A stretch of 64,000 nucleotides of DNA from Alisma plantago-aquatica. Lineage: Eukaryota; Streptophyta; Magnoliopsida; Alismatales; Alismataceae. The notes under the pieces were generated by a model. That model had not been told where the DNA came from. It made no database searches and saw only the letters and a program-made list of their open reading frames with translations. Numbering within the stretch: the stretch's first letter is position 1; every line of letters begins with the position of its first letter. Shown here piece by piece: positions 1-10,355 of the stretch. Where the stretch lies: assembly GCA_963693085.1 (NCBI GenBank), contig OY856411.1:112907267-112971266 (forward strand). Reading direction: 5' to 3'. A program made the position numbers and the translations under genes.

Positions 1-99
1 TGGTCCTCATCATTTTCCTTGTTATCATCATCATCATCAACATCAACATCATCATCATCATCGTCTACAACAATAACATCATCATCATCCACTCATCAC

Positions 100-130
<31 letters not shown>

Positions 131-910
131 TACTCATCATCTTCACCATCGTCAATGTCATCATCATCCTCATCATAATCTTCATAAACATCATTAACCT
201 CATTATTTACAATAGTCACTTTATGTATGTTGCACGTATATGTCTTATTTTCCTTCTAGATTAGTCTTATATCTTAAACTGAATTTATTTATAGATTTTA
301 TCGAGGGGTTAAATTATGATGTGCTACGTGACTAAGACTACACTTATACTTTAATAGGCATATTAGGGTTGAGGTGTAAGCTTAGGGTTTTGTTTTCTAA
401 TGGATTTTCTTGTTCCTATATCAGCACTATAGTGTGTTGTATGAAATTTATTGAATTTCTTCATGGGTTAACTTTACACATTACATTAAACATGTTTTGA
501 TTAATATGTAGTCAATCCCTTTTCACTTCTATTCATCATGGTCTCAAGGGAAATGCTTTGAAATTCCATCATACTTAGCATGTTCACCCTAGCCTATATT
601 GTATAGTCATCCTCACCACTTAATTATTAGCGATCTGGGGTATAGGATATTAATTTGAGCTTTAGTGAAATTTTACTTTTACCCCTATATGTCTTAAATA
701 CTTCCTTTAAGGATAACTCAAGACAAAGTTTTAAGATCCATTTTAATCATCAAAGTAACATGTAGGATGGTATGATTAGCAAGGCTCCTCTGGAATTCCC
801 AGTTTGGTAGCCTCTACATATGTTTGACATTATTACTAGGAGTTATCCAAGTTTTACTTATTATATTTGTTATTAACCCCGATTATGCCTATTAACTAGA
901 TTGTACGGAA
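1..910 (-). mobile_element. Possible 3' LTR remnant of a minus-strand LTR element
   Basis: This stretch lies just beyond a polypurine-tract-like sequence read on the minus strand, where the 3' LTR of the element primed at 2302-2314 should be. It is non-coding and AT-rich, with scattered short tagggttt-type motifs, and it runs off the left edge. I could not align it base by base with the LTR that starts at 2318, so the assignment rests on position relative to the PPT and PBS only. Confidence 0.35.
21..200. repeat. Imperfect (ATC)n trinucleotide microsatellite
   Basis: Long imperfect run of atc/tca triplets, purest at about 97-130. It opens an 81-residue Ser/His-rich reading frame, but that is only the triplet repeat read through, not a gene. 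Confidence 0.9.
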
Positions 911-928
911 ACTCCACCCCTTAAAAGG
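911..928 (-). other. Polypurine tract (minus strand)
   Basis: On the minus strand this reads CCTTTTAAGGGGTGGAGT. It closely matches the PPTs of LARD2 (46700-46713) and of the boundary at 50158. Such a tract primes plus-strand DNA synthesis and lies directly next to the 3' LTR. Confidence 0.5.
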
Positions 929-2301
929 CTTAAACTATAACTTAGGGCATAGCCTAGAGAGGAAAAAGGGTGGATCTTCTAGGTCTTATATATATATATT
1001 TAAAACTAGATATGCCAGTCTTAGACCTAGGGTATTAGGGTTGAACATGTCAACCAAGGGTGCTTCACTAAACAGCTTCTCTACTACTCAACTTACTTGT
1101 GGTGGTGACTTGGTTCTGAAAATCATCGATGAGATCATAAAAAGAAAAATAAATCATTTTTACATATAATTTAATAATGAAAATAAGTTTTAGCAATAAA
1201 ATATTGGCGATGAAGATGCAAAGTTGGCGCCAAAATCAATCCGAGAACCAAGTCAGACACCTTCCACAACTTGACACATACATTACTATCCTATAACCAC
1301 TTCCTTCTATAAAAGAGTTCTGATCCTCCTATCACTTAAAAGATTCATGTGAGAATTCTCTAATATTCAAGCAATGAGAGAGAGAAGGGAGTATATTTCT
1401 CACAGCCAATAGTCAGTCAAAACCTACCCAAGCATGACATCCACCATTTCCCACATCATTCTTACTCATAATACCCACTACCTCATCCCAAGTCCTAAAC
1501 AAAACATGAGATTACCCAACATGATAGGTAGTGATTTAGGGTTTTCTCCACCGTAGTTCCTTTACATGATAACGTTACCTATATAGTCCAGATACCCATC
1601 TCAATCACTAGGTAAACCAAGTACTCTGAGAGAGGTGATAATTTAAGTATGCCTACTAAAACATTTAGCTCCATCAATCAATTCCAATACACAAGAAGAA
1701 CAATCCCAAGGAGGGTGGAATTTAGCCCTTGAGGGGATGGCATCAGGGCAAAGCTATCCTAATATACTCACATTGAGGACAAGGCATGCTATAAATAAAG
1801 TTGATATAGTTTAGGTTAAAACTTAACATCAAAGGAATCTTAACCCTAATCTTAATTTAGGATTTTGTATTTTACATTCATGCATGCTTAGTAACCAAGT
1901 GAATATATGTTGGGCATGCTAGATCAACGTCAAATAAAAGGGGTTACATGAGATAACTAGGGTTGCACCTAGATATGAATGTCCAAGTCAACCTACACAT
2001 AATGTAGTGTAGATAGCCTCCCATAAATAAGGGAATATATCACTAGAAAAGCCAATTCCAATGTAGTTTCATCACACCCCCATAGAGAGGGTAGGGTAGT
2101 CTAGATTTGTCAAGTACTATGCTTCAACAACTGATGTGTTGTAAGAAGGACATATTGACCAATTTTAGAAAGGATTGAATTACTAATTGGTAAACCACTA
2201 CAAAGAAATAGGTCTAACAATAACCTCTAAAAGGGCACATATGCACCTAATTAAGGAATAATGTAGGATAAATTGAAATAGTCAAGTTACCGACTACTTT
2301 T
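929..2301 (-). mobile_element. Internal region of a minus-strand LARD-like element
   Basis: About 1.4 kb between the PPT and PBS signals, with no reading frame resembling gag, protease, integrase or reverse transcriptase on either strand. A purine-rich stretch at about 950-975 (aaaaagggtgg) resembles PPT-proximal sequence of LARD2. Either the interior always lacked genes or it was shortened by deletion; the sequence does not decide. Confidence 0.4.
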
Positions 2302-2314
2302 GGCTCTGATACCA
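2302..2314 (-). other. tRNA-iMet primer binding site (minus strand)
   Basis: Plus strand ggctctgatacca, i.e. TGGTATCAGAGCC on the minus strand. This is the exact complement of the 3' end of plant initiator tRNA-Met. It lies 3 bases from the start of an LTR beginning tgtaaag at 2318. Confidence 0.85.
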
Positions 2315-2317
2315 TTT

Positions 2318-3470
2318 TGTAAAGAGTGAGACCCGAAAGGGGATCCACTCAAAATGGTATAATACAAGAGCTATGTAATAATAAAGCAGCGGAAACAAAA
2401 CTATTACAAAGTTATTCATGATTCATTCATACAATTGTTCCTCACCATATTAGGTGATTTTACAAAAACTTGAACTAAGTACAACTAAATCCAGTAGCAG
2501 AGGGTAACCCAGCCATTCCAAGTTATCCTTAAGTCCATGTCATGTTGGTGATCTTTTTGAGCTCTTGTTTTCCAATGTACCTAAACCTGGGTGGAAGGGA
2601 ACATCACCCAAAACATAGGAAACAACATAGAGATCAGCAAAGGCTGAGTATGTACACATAATAAACTTTGAGCATTATACTGGGGTAAAAGTACAAAAAG
2701 TGATGTTACCACAAGAAGAGGGCTATTTGCAATTAGGTAAGTTCAAGAGAAATGTAACAAGGAAATGAAGCATATTAAATTTTAGATTACAAGCATGATA
2801 ATGAAGAGTGTCTTTCCATAAAAAAATCATCCACAGATTCATATTAAAATAACAAATATTTGCATGCATAACAATGTAGACTGAATATACCTAAAACAGG
2901 GCCATAATACCATAGGATCATGGCCTAAAAATAAATAAGGGTGCAAATGCACACCCCGGGTGGAAACGCACGCCCTATATAAGTATGGTTGTACATAAGT
3001 ACCATTCTTCTATTGAGGTTACAATTGAGGCCCAGTTAAGCCGAAGATTTGAGGGTTGACTAATAAGAATGTGAGGAACCCGATTATAAGCTTAGATTTG
3101 GGTTTTGAGGTTACTTTAGCTGTAATTTTACCATTGTGCATTAATCATTCACTTAATGTAATGATCATAGCCTAATGATCAATTATGGTGAAACTTTCCA
3201 CATTCCTCACTCTAATATTCTATGGTTATTCTAGGAGGTTAAATAATGGTTGAGGCTATAGTTTAATATTAGTATCCACCAATTCTCATCCTTCAAGTAT
3301 TAGGGTTATCACATTCAAAGGTTTCATGTTCATGTGATTCAAAAGAGTCAATTAGGGTTATCAGATCCTAATATGGTTTGGTCTATGCTATTACAATGAA
3401 ATATAGACATTGAAAGGTAGCCAGGTAAAGAAAAGGGACAAGGGATTTTGGATATCTACCTAATCAATTA
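2318..3470 (-). mobile_element. 5' LTR remnant of a minus-strand LARD-like element
   Basis: Begins with tgtaaagag next to the PBS, the same start as the LARD2 LTR at 50849. It shares short blocks with that LTR, for example cctaaacctgggtgg near 2580 and ggttgtacataagtac near 2985 (LARD2: near 51215 and 51573). Overall similarity is low, so this is a related but diverged family. The right end is obscured where LINE1 begins. Confidence 0.5.
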
Positions 3471-3479
3471 GGGGCCTAG

Positions 3480-3773
3480 AAGAATGGGAAATTAGCCTAT
3501 GTGTCTAGAATCGAGTATGTTACAGAGCATGCGGCTGCTGAAGGGAGTGCTAACAGCGAGGGTGTGGCCCTTGATACATGGGGCACTAAGGAACCTATAT
3601 TCGTTGAGCAAGGGTGCTTTGCCAGCACTATTACACCAAAAGGGAAGGAGATTGCAGGTAGCTCTAGACAAGAAGAGGAGGTCCCAGGTGGTAGGATGAG
3701 GTCTGCTGTGGAGACAACAGACAACCCCTTCCATGTACTTGAGGATCTACCTGTGGAGGGAGAAATGGAATAG
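3480..3773 (+). pseudogene. LINE1 ORF1 (gag-like) C-terminal fragment
   Basis: The frame through 3501 reads GKLAYVSRIEYV, close to the G-K-x-x-x-R-V-E-Y-E segment before the CCHC knuckle in plant LINE ORF1 proteins. It ends in NPFHVLEDLPVEGEME, resembling the common acidic ORF1 tail (NRFxxLxE). A neighbouring frame (from 3499) contains VALDKKRRSQVVG, like the W-x-x-V-x-KK-x-R-R motif, so at least one frameshift separates them. No CCHC knuckle is visible; it has been lost or scrambled. Non-functional. Confidence 0.5.
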
Positions 3774-3959
3774 AGAAGTGCAAGGTGGACCAATAGAAGC
3801 GACCTCAATGGTGAGAATGGAGATTGTAGGAGAGGTAGAGGGAGACGTAACACCTCCTCAGGTAGAGGGGGGCAATATAAGACCTCCAAATGAAGATCTT
3901 CACATGGAATGCCAGGGGCGCCTCTCTACCTATAAAGCAGAGGGTCCTTAGATAGATCA

Positions 3960-6900
3960 TACAGGAGAAGGATGCAAAGATCGTTATTTGCCTAGAGATA
4001 AGGATTAGAAGAGAGACTCAGGAAAGAGTACAAGGACTGTTCCCTAGAGGTTGGGAGTACACCTCTAATCTTGATCAGATTGAAGGTGGCAAAATCGTTG
4101 TGGGTTGGAAGCCTGCCAGTTGGGATGTGCAATTGATTTACACTTCAAACCAACTCATGATGTTGAGTTGCATCAATTAAGGTGGATTTCATTTTGTCAT
4201 TTTGGCTATATATGGTTCCAATTCAGAGAGAGATAGAAGAAGACTGTGGGAGTACCTAGTGAGTACCACACAATACGATCTTCCACACTTGATGGTGGGT
4301 GACTTCAACACCACAAGGAAAGCCAAGGAGAAGTTGGGGGGTCTACCCGTCCCTGATATGGTTCTTGGGAGGTTTAACAATGCCATCAATAAAGCTAATC
4401 TCATTGAGGTTTAACTACTTTACATAAAAAAAGATGCCCTGTGAGATGCATACCAAGTAACCGTGATAGGGAACTTGTTAATGTGAGATGGATGGAGGTG
4501 TTCCCTGATGCCTCGTTGTCTTTGGGAGCCCATCCTAATAGTGACCATGCTTGGATGGAGATTTACTTAGTTCAGAAGAAAGCACCTAATAGGCCTTTTC
4601 GATTCCTAAATCACTGGATCCTCTGGAACAAATTTGAGGATACTGTAAAGAAAACCTGGTCTAGTGAAGTGAGGGGTAATCCGCTCTTTGTTGCGGTGGA
4701 TAAGACAAAATGATTGAAGCTTGCCCTGAATGTGTGGTCAAAATACATGATTAACTTAGAGTTGCTGATAAAGGAAACTAGAGTGGAGTTTGACATTGCT
4801 TCCAGAAATATGAGAGAATCCCCCTTTTCTATGGGGTACATAGAGGTTGAAGAAAAGGTGGGAAAACGTCTTTTGCAACTGGACAAGGCACAAGTGGTCT
4901 ATTATTAGCATAGAAGTAGGACCAGATGGGTAAAAGACAGAGATAGAAACAAGAAATTCTATCATGCTGATGTGAAGAGAAATGATATGAGAGACCATAT
5001 ACATAAGCTCATTGACCCCATTGGTAATCTTGTGGATGAAGAGGACAAGATGGCTAAGATGGTTGTGGATTTCTTCTCTGAGATGTATAACCGGGGGACA
5101 AGACAAGACCAACCACAATCAAAGCTTCAAAGACGTGTCACTGATGAGATGAACAGGAACCTCTTAAGAATAGCAGAAGATGAGGAGATCAAGAGAGTGG
5201 TGTTCTCCATAAGTGCTTCTAAGGCACCTGGCCCAGATGGCTTTAATGCCAAAAAAAAAAATCAATCTTGCTGGCCTATTGTCAATTAAGATGTGTGCAG
5301 AGTTGTTCAGTGGTTCTTGGTGGGAGGTAGAATAGTTCGGCAAGCCAACCATGCCTTCATTAGGTTGATTCCTAAGAAATCTTCTCTGACTTCCATCACT
5401 GATTTCAGACCAATAGCATGTTGTTCGGTCATCTATAAGTTTATTGTGAAGGTGTTGGCCAGTAGATCAAAAGAGATCCTCCCGCTACTAGTTTCCCAGA
5501 ATCAAGCAGCCTTTGTCAAAGGTCGGTCCATATCCGATAATACCCTTCTACCCAATGAGTTCCTGCTTGAATTTGGAGTTAAGAATACTTCTAAGAAGGC
5601 TTATATTAAGTTGGATATAGCTAAGGATTATGACCATGTCAGTTGGGTTGCTTTATGGAGCACGATGTTGGCACTGGGGTTCTTTGAGAGATGGATTGAG
5701 ATTATCAAACAGTGTGTACAGACAACCTCATTTTTGGTGCTGATCAATGGTGTCCCCCATGGTCTCTTCAAGGCGTCCAACAGCCTCTTCCAAGGAGATC
5801 CAATTTCTCCTCTCCTCTTCACGCTGATTATGGAGAACCTGACTTTCTTAACTAACTCTGTCGAGCAGGTGGGTCTCATTAAACCTTTCAAGGTTAAGGG
5901 TACTAGAGTATCCTCTAATATGATCTTTGGGGATGACGTGCTCTTCTTCATTGTTGGGTACTGTAGATATCTAAAAAATGTGAGAAGAGTGGTGAAAACT
6001 TTTGGACATATGACTAATATGTATATGAGTTAGCTGAAATCACAGGTCTTTCTCTCCAGATCATGTGATACAAGGAGAGGCCACCTGAAGGATGTTATCG
6101 GTCTGAATGAAGGACGTTTCTCGATGAAATATTTGGGCATTCCCCTTTTGGGGGGAGAGGAAGAGGCATGGATTACATGAATTGTGTGGATGAACTGAGA
6201 ACTACTGTTGAGAAATGGAGTAGGATCTCTATTTCCATGGTTGGACGGGTTGTCTTGATCCAATCAGTTGTAAATTCAAACTTTAACTACTGGTGCAGAC
6301 AGACTGAATTGCCATGCTTCATCCTTGAGAAATTTAGATCTATTGCAGCCAGTTTCCTTTGGGGTGGAGGTGTGCATGGTTTCTACTGGGAGACGGTGGC
6401 TCAACCTCATCATGCGGGAGGTTTAGGTCTCACCTATCCCCTGGAAATTGCTTGGGGAGCTACGACTAGAGGAGTGGACCGGTTTGTAAACTGTAATGAA
6501 TCACCTTGGGTGATTTGGATGAAGGAACAATATGGAGTCCTAGGGAATGGCTACCATCCGAGTAACTCCAAAATTTGGAGGAAAATGAGTGAGTTATGTG
6601 AACAACTTAGCAGCCATTTCCTATTACATGACCAGAATGGCAAAACGAAGCTACCCTTCAAACTGTGGAACCTCAACAAACACCTATCGCAGGTTCTTTG
6701 GCATTCTGTTGTTTGGGCCAGGTTCATATTCCCAAAGTGGAGCTTTGGAGCCTATAGGGCTATCATGGGACGCCTTCCTACCAAAGATAGGATGACCAGC
6801 TGGGGGTTCAACTATGATCTGATATGTCTGCTGTGTAACAAAGCTTCTGAATCACATAGGCATCTTTTCTTCGAATGTGACTACACTACCTACCTTTGGA

Positions 6901-7205
6901 GGAGAGGGAGACTGAAGTGTGGGTGGGGAGGCCAAGCTCCTCTTGAGCTTAATGAGGCACTGCTCTGGATTTTGGAGATGACCAGAAGTAACCCAAAGAA
7001 CATATGCTTAGGAGGAATTTTCTTCATCTCTCTCATCTTCCACATATGGGGCAAAAGAAATAGCAGGATGCACGACAAGAGGTCAAGGGACAACCTTAAC
7101 ATTTTTTATATAACTAGTAATAGTGTTGTTTGGTTTTTCAAAGTGAACTCTAAGAGCATGGTGGTTGTCGATACCATGGCTCTCAGGATGTGGGGTCTCA
7201 TGTAG
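3960..7205 (+). pseudogene. LINE1 ORF2: endonuclease and reverse transcriptase, broken
   Basis: The endonuclease part (about 3968-4411) retains an ICLEIRI segment, KIVVGWKP and LMVGDFNTTR. The RT part (about 4970-6160) has SKAPGPDGF, DFRPIACCSVIYK, NQAAFVKGRSISDN, motif A KLDIAKDYDHVSW, motif B FQGDPISPLLF and motif C FGDD where FADD is usual. The zf-RVT part (about 6700-6890) has W-x-x-x-F-P-K-W and CLLCNKASESHRHLFFEC. Stops interrupt it near 4180, 4411, 4711, 4906, 5287 and 6031, with frame changes near 4420 and 6155. A short deletion at an A-run near 5250 removes residues after APGPDGF. In a working LINE this protein nicks the target and copies the element RNA there; this copy cannot. Confidence 0.9.
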
Positions 7206-7276
7206 ACCATGTACAGTATATAGGATTTTGATGTTTCCCCTATACTCTTTTTTACCATAGCCTTATCCAAAAAAAA

Positions 7277-8531
7277 GTATAAAGGTGTCACATTGGTTTA
7301 TCTGCATATATATCATGTAAAATATAACAATCGGTGATTATCATGATACACATTGCAAAGTCACCCAATGGAAAAAGATGGCAGTTTAAAATCAAAACAA
7401 AGGAAAAGACTTACTATGCGGCTATGATACCATTGTTGAATTTTTAGGAGGCATGCATAGTGGAATAACAATTTGATTCATTAATAAAAGCCTTATCACA
7501 GAATAATCATAGCCATGAAATGTTAGTAAACATAATGACAATAATGGATAAGAAATACACCTTAGAATACAATCATTGTTAAACATCTAGACATGATTTT
7601 TAGTTTCATTATATCTCCTTTGGATCTAGATCTGGTGCGGAAGCAATAAGGTTGATCAGTAACACCACCAACATGCAACAACAACTGTGGGTGAGTTTGT
7701 CTTCCTTCAATGATGAGGATAATTTTCCCATCTTTGCACACATGCCAATGACTCTACATCATCCATGTGGTTACAGAGAACACCTAGTGCATCACCTTGG
7801 CCTCCAAGTAGAACTACATTAGGATTGCAAACATGCTAGTGTCTTCCTTTAGATTGAACATGGGACATGAAATCATCGTCCTCTTCATATTCAGTCTGCC
7901 TTCCTTGATATAGAGTGTTATATTGATATTTCATACGCTCAATAACAATATTGACTCACATGAGTATGGTCATGCATTCATTGTATCACTTATCAACTTT
8001 TTAGTTTATAAATTTAACATGAGGGACAAATTTCATCTAAATCACTCACCATAATCCACATGTGTTACAATGCAACCAATAACTACATGTATGACAACCC
8101 TTATTTATAGTCATGTTGAGTAGTGTTAAAGCACACAAAACAACATGTGATCCTTTAAGTGACTCTAGATCTGAGGATCATAGTTACTACTATAACAATA
8201 GGATATGATTGTGATTATGATTCCATGGCTTCCATGCATCAGTCTCAAGGTGGGTCAGTTCAGTATACTTGTTCACCAACAAGAGCCTATGTGTTAAATT
8301 TGAAGCCCACTATCATGTCCAAAGAGATACATCCACTATTTAACACACACTAGTCTTATGTATTACTATTGTCCAAGGTTTGACAATAATATATGACAAG
8401 GGAAATAATAAGAATGAATACCCAGACCACATGTCATTAAGTCTAAAAATTCTTTGCACATTATTTTGGTTAACAATTAACATGAAAAATAACAGGAATT
8501 TTCTTTTATTCATAATCAAAAGACGTACAAA
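7277..8531. other. Non-coding stretch between LINE1 and a CACTA-like end
   Basis: No credible coding region. It contains the copia-like PBS/LTR boundary near 7421-7440 described separately. The rest may be a minus-strand LTR from 7434 onward, but its far end was not found. Confidence 0.3.
7421..7432 (-). other. PBS-like site beside a copia-like LTR start
   Basis: Minus strand TGGTATCATAGC, one base different from the initiator-tRNA-Met complement. One base away, a segment starts tgttgaat on the plus strand, so the minus strand ends in TTCAACA, a common copia LTR terminus. This suggests a minus-strand LTR beginning at 7434. Confidence 0.45.
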
Positions 8532-8547
8532 CACTACAAGAAATGGG
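8532..8547 (+). mobile_element. CACTA-type terminal inverted repeat candidate
   Basis: cactacaagaaatggg matches the usual terminal motif CACTACAAGAAA of plant CACTA (En/Spm) elements. The expected partner end (cttgtagtg) was not found in the window. It is a single terminus, perhaps truncated by the LINE2 insertion at about 8820. Confidence 0.4.
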
Positions 8548-8769
8548 TATTTAACATCAAAAGTTCTGACAAATCAATGATCCTGTTGTAGTTTCTATAC
8601 TAACAATGACAAGTAAATATTTTGGCCGCTGGCAAAATATGTTTTAAAGACAAAACAAATTTTCTGACATAAATTATGCAAATTTTCCATCGCTAAAACT
8701 CATATCTATTTAGCATCACCATAAATAAAATATATTCATATGAAAGAAATAATTTATATTTTAACAAAG

Positions 8770-8819
8770 TTTGTTATATTATTATTGAAATAAGAATGTT
8801 TGTTATATTATTATTGAAA
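8770..8819. repeat. Short direct duplication, 30-bp period
   Basis: tttgttatattattattgaaa occurs at 8770-8790 and again, with one base fewer at its 5' edge, at 8800-8819, immediately before the LINE2 coding similarity. It may be local slippage or a trace of the LINE2 5' junction. Confidence 0.7.
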
Positions 8820-8838
8820 GAAGACGTCTACCAAAGCT

Positions 8839-9515
8839 ATGGCCATAAAGATCGACCTGACAAAAGCTTATGATATGATGGACTGGAGATTCATAGAAGA
8901 CACGCTAAAGAAAACTGAAATCCCTCAAAATATCAGAAAGTACATGATGAATTCGATCACAGGGGGTCAAACAACCATCGCTTGGAATGGGGTAACATCA
9001 GATGTGTTCAAAGCCACCAAGGGTTTTAGACAAGGAGATCCTCTGAGTCCTTATATTTTTGTTTTGTGCATTGAAAGGCTGAGCCAGATGATTGAAGATG
9101 CAGTCCTTGAAAAAACGTGGAACCCTGTAAAACTGTGCCAGAACAGGCCACGTGCAGCACATTTGTGCTTTGCTGATGACATTCTTCTATTTGCCAAGGC
9201 CAATGTGAATAACATCAAAACTATTATGAAGTGCTTCAGGAAGTTTGAGAAGGTGTCAGGACAAGCAATCTCCATGGAAAAAACGAGAATCTATTTCTCC
9301 ATAAAAGTAACCGGAGCGGAAGCAGGCGGAATTTGTGAGATAAGTGGATTGACAAGGACCTAGGATTTGGGGAAATATCTCGGTGTCCCACTGCTGCATA
9401 GCAGAGTGAACAGGAATACCTATAGTGAAGTTTTAGAGAAGGTGAATGGAAGAATGAATTCTTGGGCAGCCCGTAGCCTTTCCATGGCTGGAAGGGTGTG
9501 CTTAGCAAAGAGCAC
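8839..9515 (+). pseudogene. LINE2 reverse transcriptase, palm region
   Basis: Contains motif A DLTKAYDMMDW, motif B GFRQGDPLSPYIF, the intact catalytic FADD in CFADDILLFAK, GQAISMEKT, and after a TAG stop at 9361-9363 the KYLGVPL block and SMAGRVCLAKST. The N-terminal endonuclease and the RT fingers are absent, which is typical of 5' truncation during target-primed reverse transcription. There is one in-frame stop in about 690 bases. The reading continues in the right-hand part after LARD1. Confidence 0.92.
9511..9515. repeat. LARD1 left target-site duplication (AGCAC)
   Basis: agcac directly precedes the 5' LTR start (tgttacg), and an identical agcac follows the 3' LTR end at 19366-19370. 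A 5-bp duplication is standard for LTR integrase. Confidence 0.97.
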
Positions 9516-9888
9516 TGTTACGACCCCATCTGAGCTTAACTGGTAAACTAGGGTTTACCTAGACAATCGCGAAGATTAATTAGAATAATCATTCTTGAAA
9601 TCTAATTAATGACAATAAAACAATTAGTATGTTTTAACTATGATAAGAAGTCTAAATGTTCTTTTGTCTTGAGAATTAGGTTTGAGAAGCATAAACCCTA
9701 ATCGGCCCAAAATAGGGTTTTAATGATGCATGAATACAGAATTTGATAAGTAGAATGTCTCACTAAATGATTTTTAGTATTTTATTTGTAACTCTGATTT
9801 ACTTCAAATTTGGATATGATTTAGATACATAAAATGTGAACAACATTGGGAAATATCAGAATTTTTTAAGAGAGCTCTGACCTGTTTG

Positions 9889-9913
9889 TCGGCCGAGTTT
9901 CAAACTCGACCGA
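9889..9913. repeat. Hairpin 1 in LARD1 U3
   Basis: tcggccgagttt (9889-9900) is followed after one base by aaactcgaccga (9902-9913): a 12-bp stem with one mismatch. It lies about 400 bp upstream of the TATA box. Equivalent hairpin at about 16404-16428 in the 3' LTR. Confidence 0.9.
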
Positions 9914-10077
9914 TCACATTTCCAGAATTTTACAGCAGTGTGGTAATTGAATTTTATCTTTTTATTGGTATATCCAATTGATCTCAAATTTTAATAGTAT
10001 TTGATAAATACAATTTTAGACACTCTGTTAAATTGGCATAATTTTTGGATGACTTTTGAATCCCTACAGTATGGGTG

Positions 10078-10110
10078 TCGGTCGAGTTTGTGCAGGACAA
10101 ACTCGGCCGA
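10078..10110. repeat. Hairpin 2 in LARD1 U3
   Basis: tcggtcgagtttgt (10078-10091) pairs with acaaactcggccga (10097-10110) across a 5-base loop: a 14-bp stem with one mismatch. The arms carry the same sequence as hairpin 1. Confidence 0.9.
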
Positions 10111-10309
10111 ATATATTCTGCAGACTGCAATATAGCAGTGCACTGTTCGATTTTTAATTATTTATTGGTAACTCCAAATGATCCCAAATTTTAACTGAAG
10201 CTTTATAGATCAATTATTAACAACGTGCTAAATTCCCATAATTGTTGGAGAATGTTTGATCTCTGAAATAAGCGAATTACAGTAACTTTTGTATAACTGA
10301 ATATTCAGC

Positions 10310-10318
10310 CTATATAAT
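10310..10318 (+). promoter_or_regulatory. LARD1 5' LTR TATA box
   Basis: ctatataat, about 800 bp into the LTR. Transcription of the element would start some 25-35 bp downstream, close to the stem-loop at 10331. An identical site lies at 16826-16834 in the 3' LTR. Confidence 0.6.
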
Positions 10319-10330
10319 TAAAGTTAAGTG

Positions 10331-10355
10331 TTGGGTCAATATGCAATTGACCCAA
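10331..10355 (+). ncRNA. Perfect 10-bp stem-loop at the presumed transcript start
   Basis: ttgggtcaat (10331-10340), loop atgca, attgacccaa (10346-10355). The same stem with a different loop base is kept in LTR4 at 34359-34383, although the surroundings have diverged. It would lie at or near the 5' end of the element RNA. It is not known to be a separate RNA gene; this type is used for an RNA structural element. Confidence 0.5.

Larger units (their letters stand above)
3470..7276 (+). mobile_element. LINE1: degenerate L1-type non-LTR retrotransposon
   Basis: Recognisable in order: an ORF1 C-terminus, an AP-type endonuclease, a reverse transcriptase and a zf-RVT domain, ending in a short A-run (7269-7276). 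All frames carry stops and shifts. No RNase H domain follows the zf-RVT, unlike LINE2 and LINE3. The 5' edge is set only by the first coding similarity, and I found no target-site duplication. Confidence 0.85.
8820..9515 (+). mobile_element. LINE2, left part, upstream of the LARD1 insertion
   Basis: 5'-truncated L1-type LINE: coding similarity starts abruptly just before RT motif A. It is interrupted at 9516 by LARD1 and resumes at 19366. Joining the two flanks with one AGCAC copy keeps the frame open across the junction, so they are one element. Confidence 0.9.

Noticed and set aside
19..264. 81-codon Ser/His-rich open frame
   Set aside because: It is the (ATC)n microsatellite read through; no domain and low complexity.
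3497..3889. 130-codon minus-strand Leu/Ser-rich frame
   Set aside because: Antisense shadow of the LINE1 ORF1 fragment.
7277..7290. Target-site duplication for LINE1 (tataaaggtgtca)
   Set aside because: No matching copy found near the presumed 5' end around 3470.
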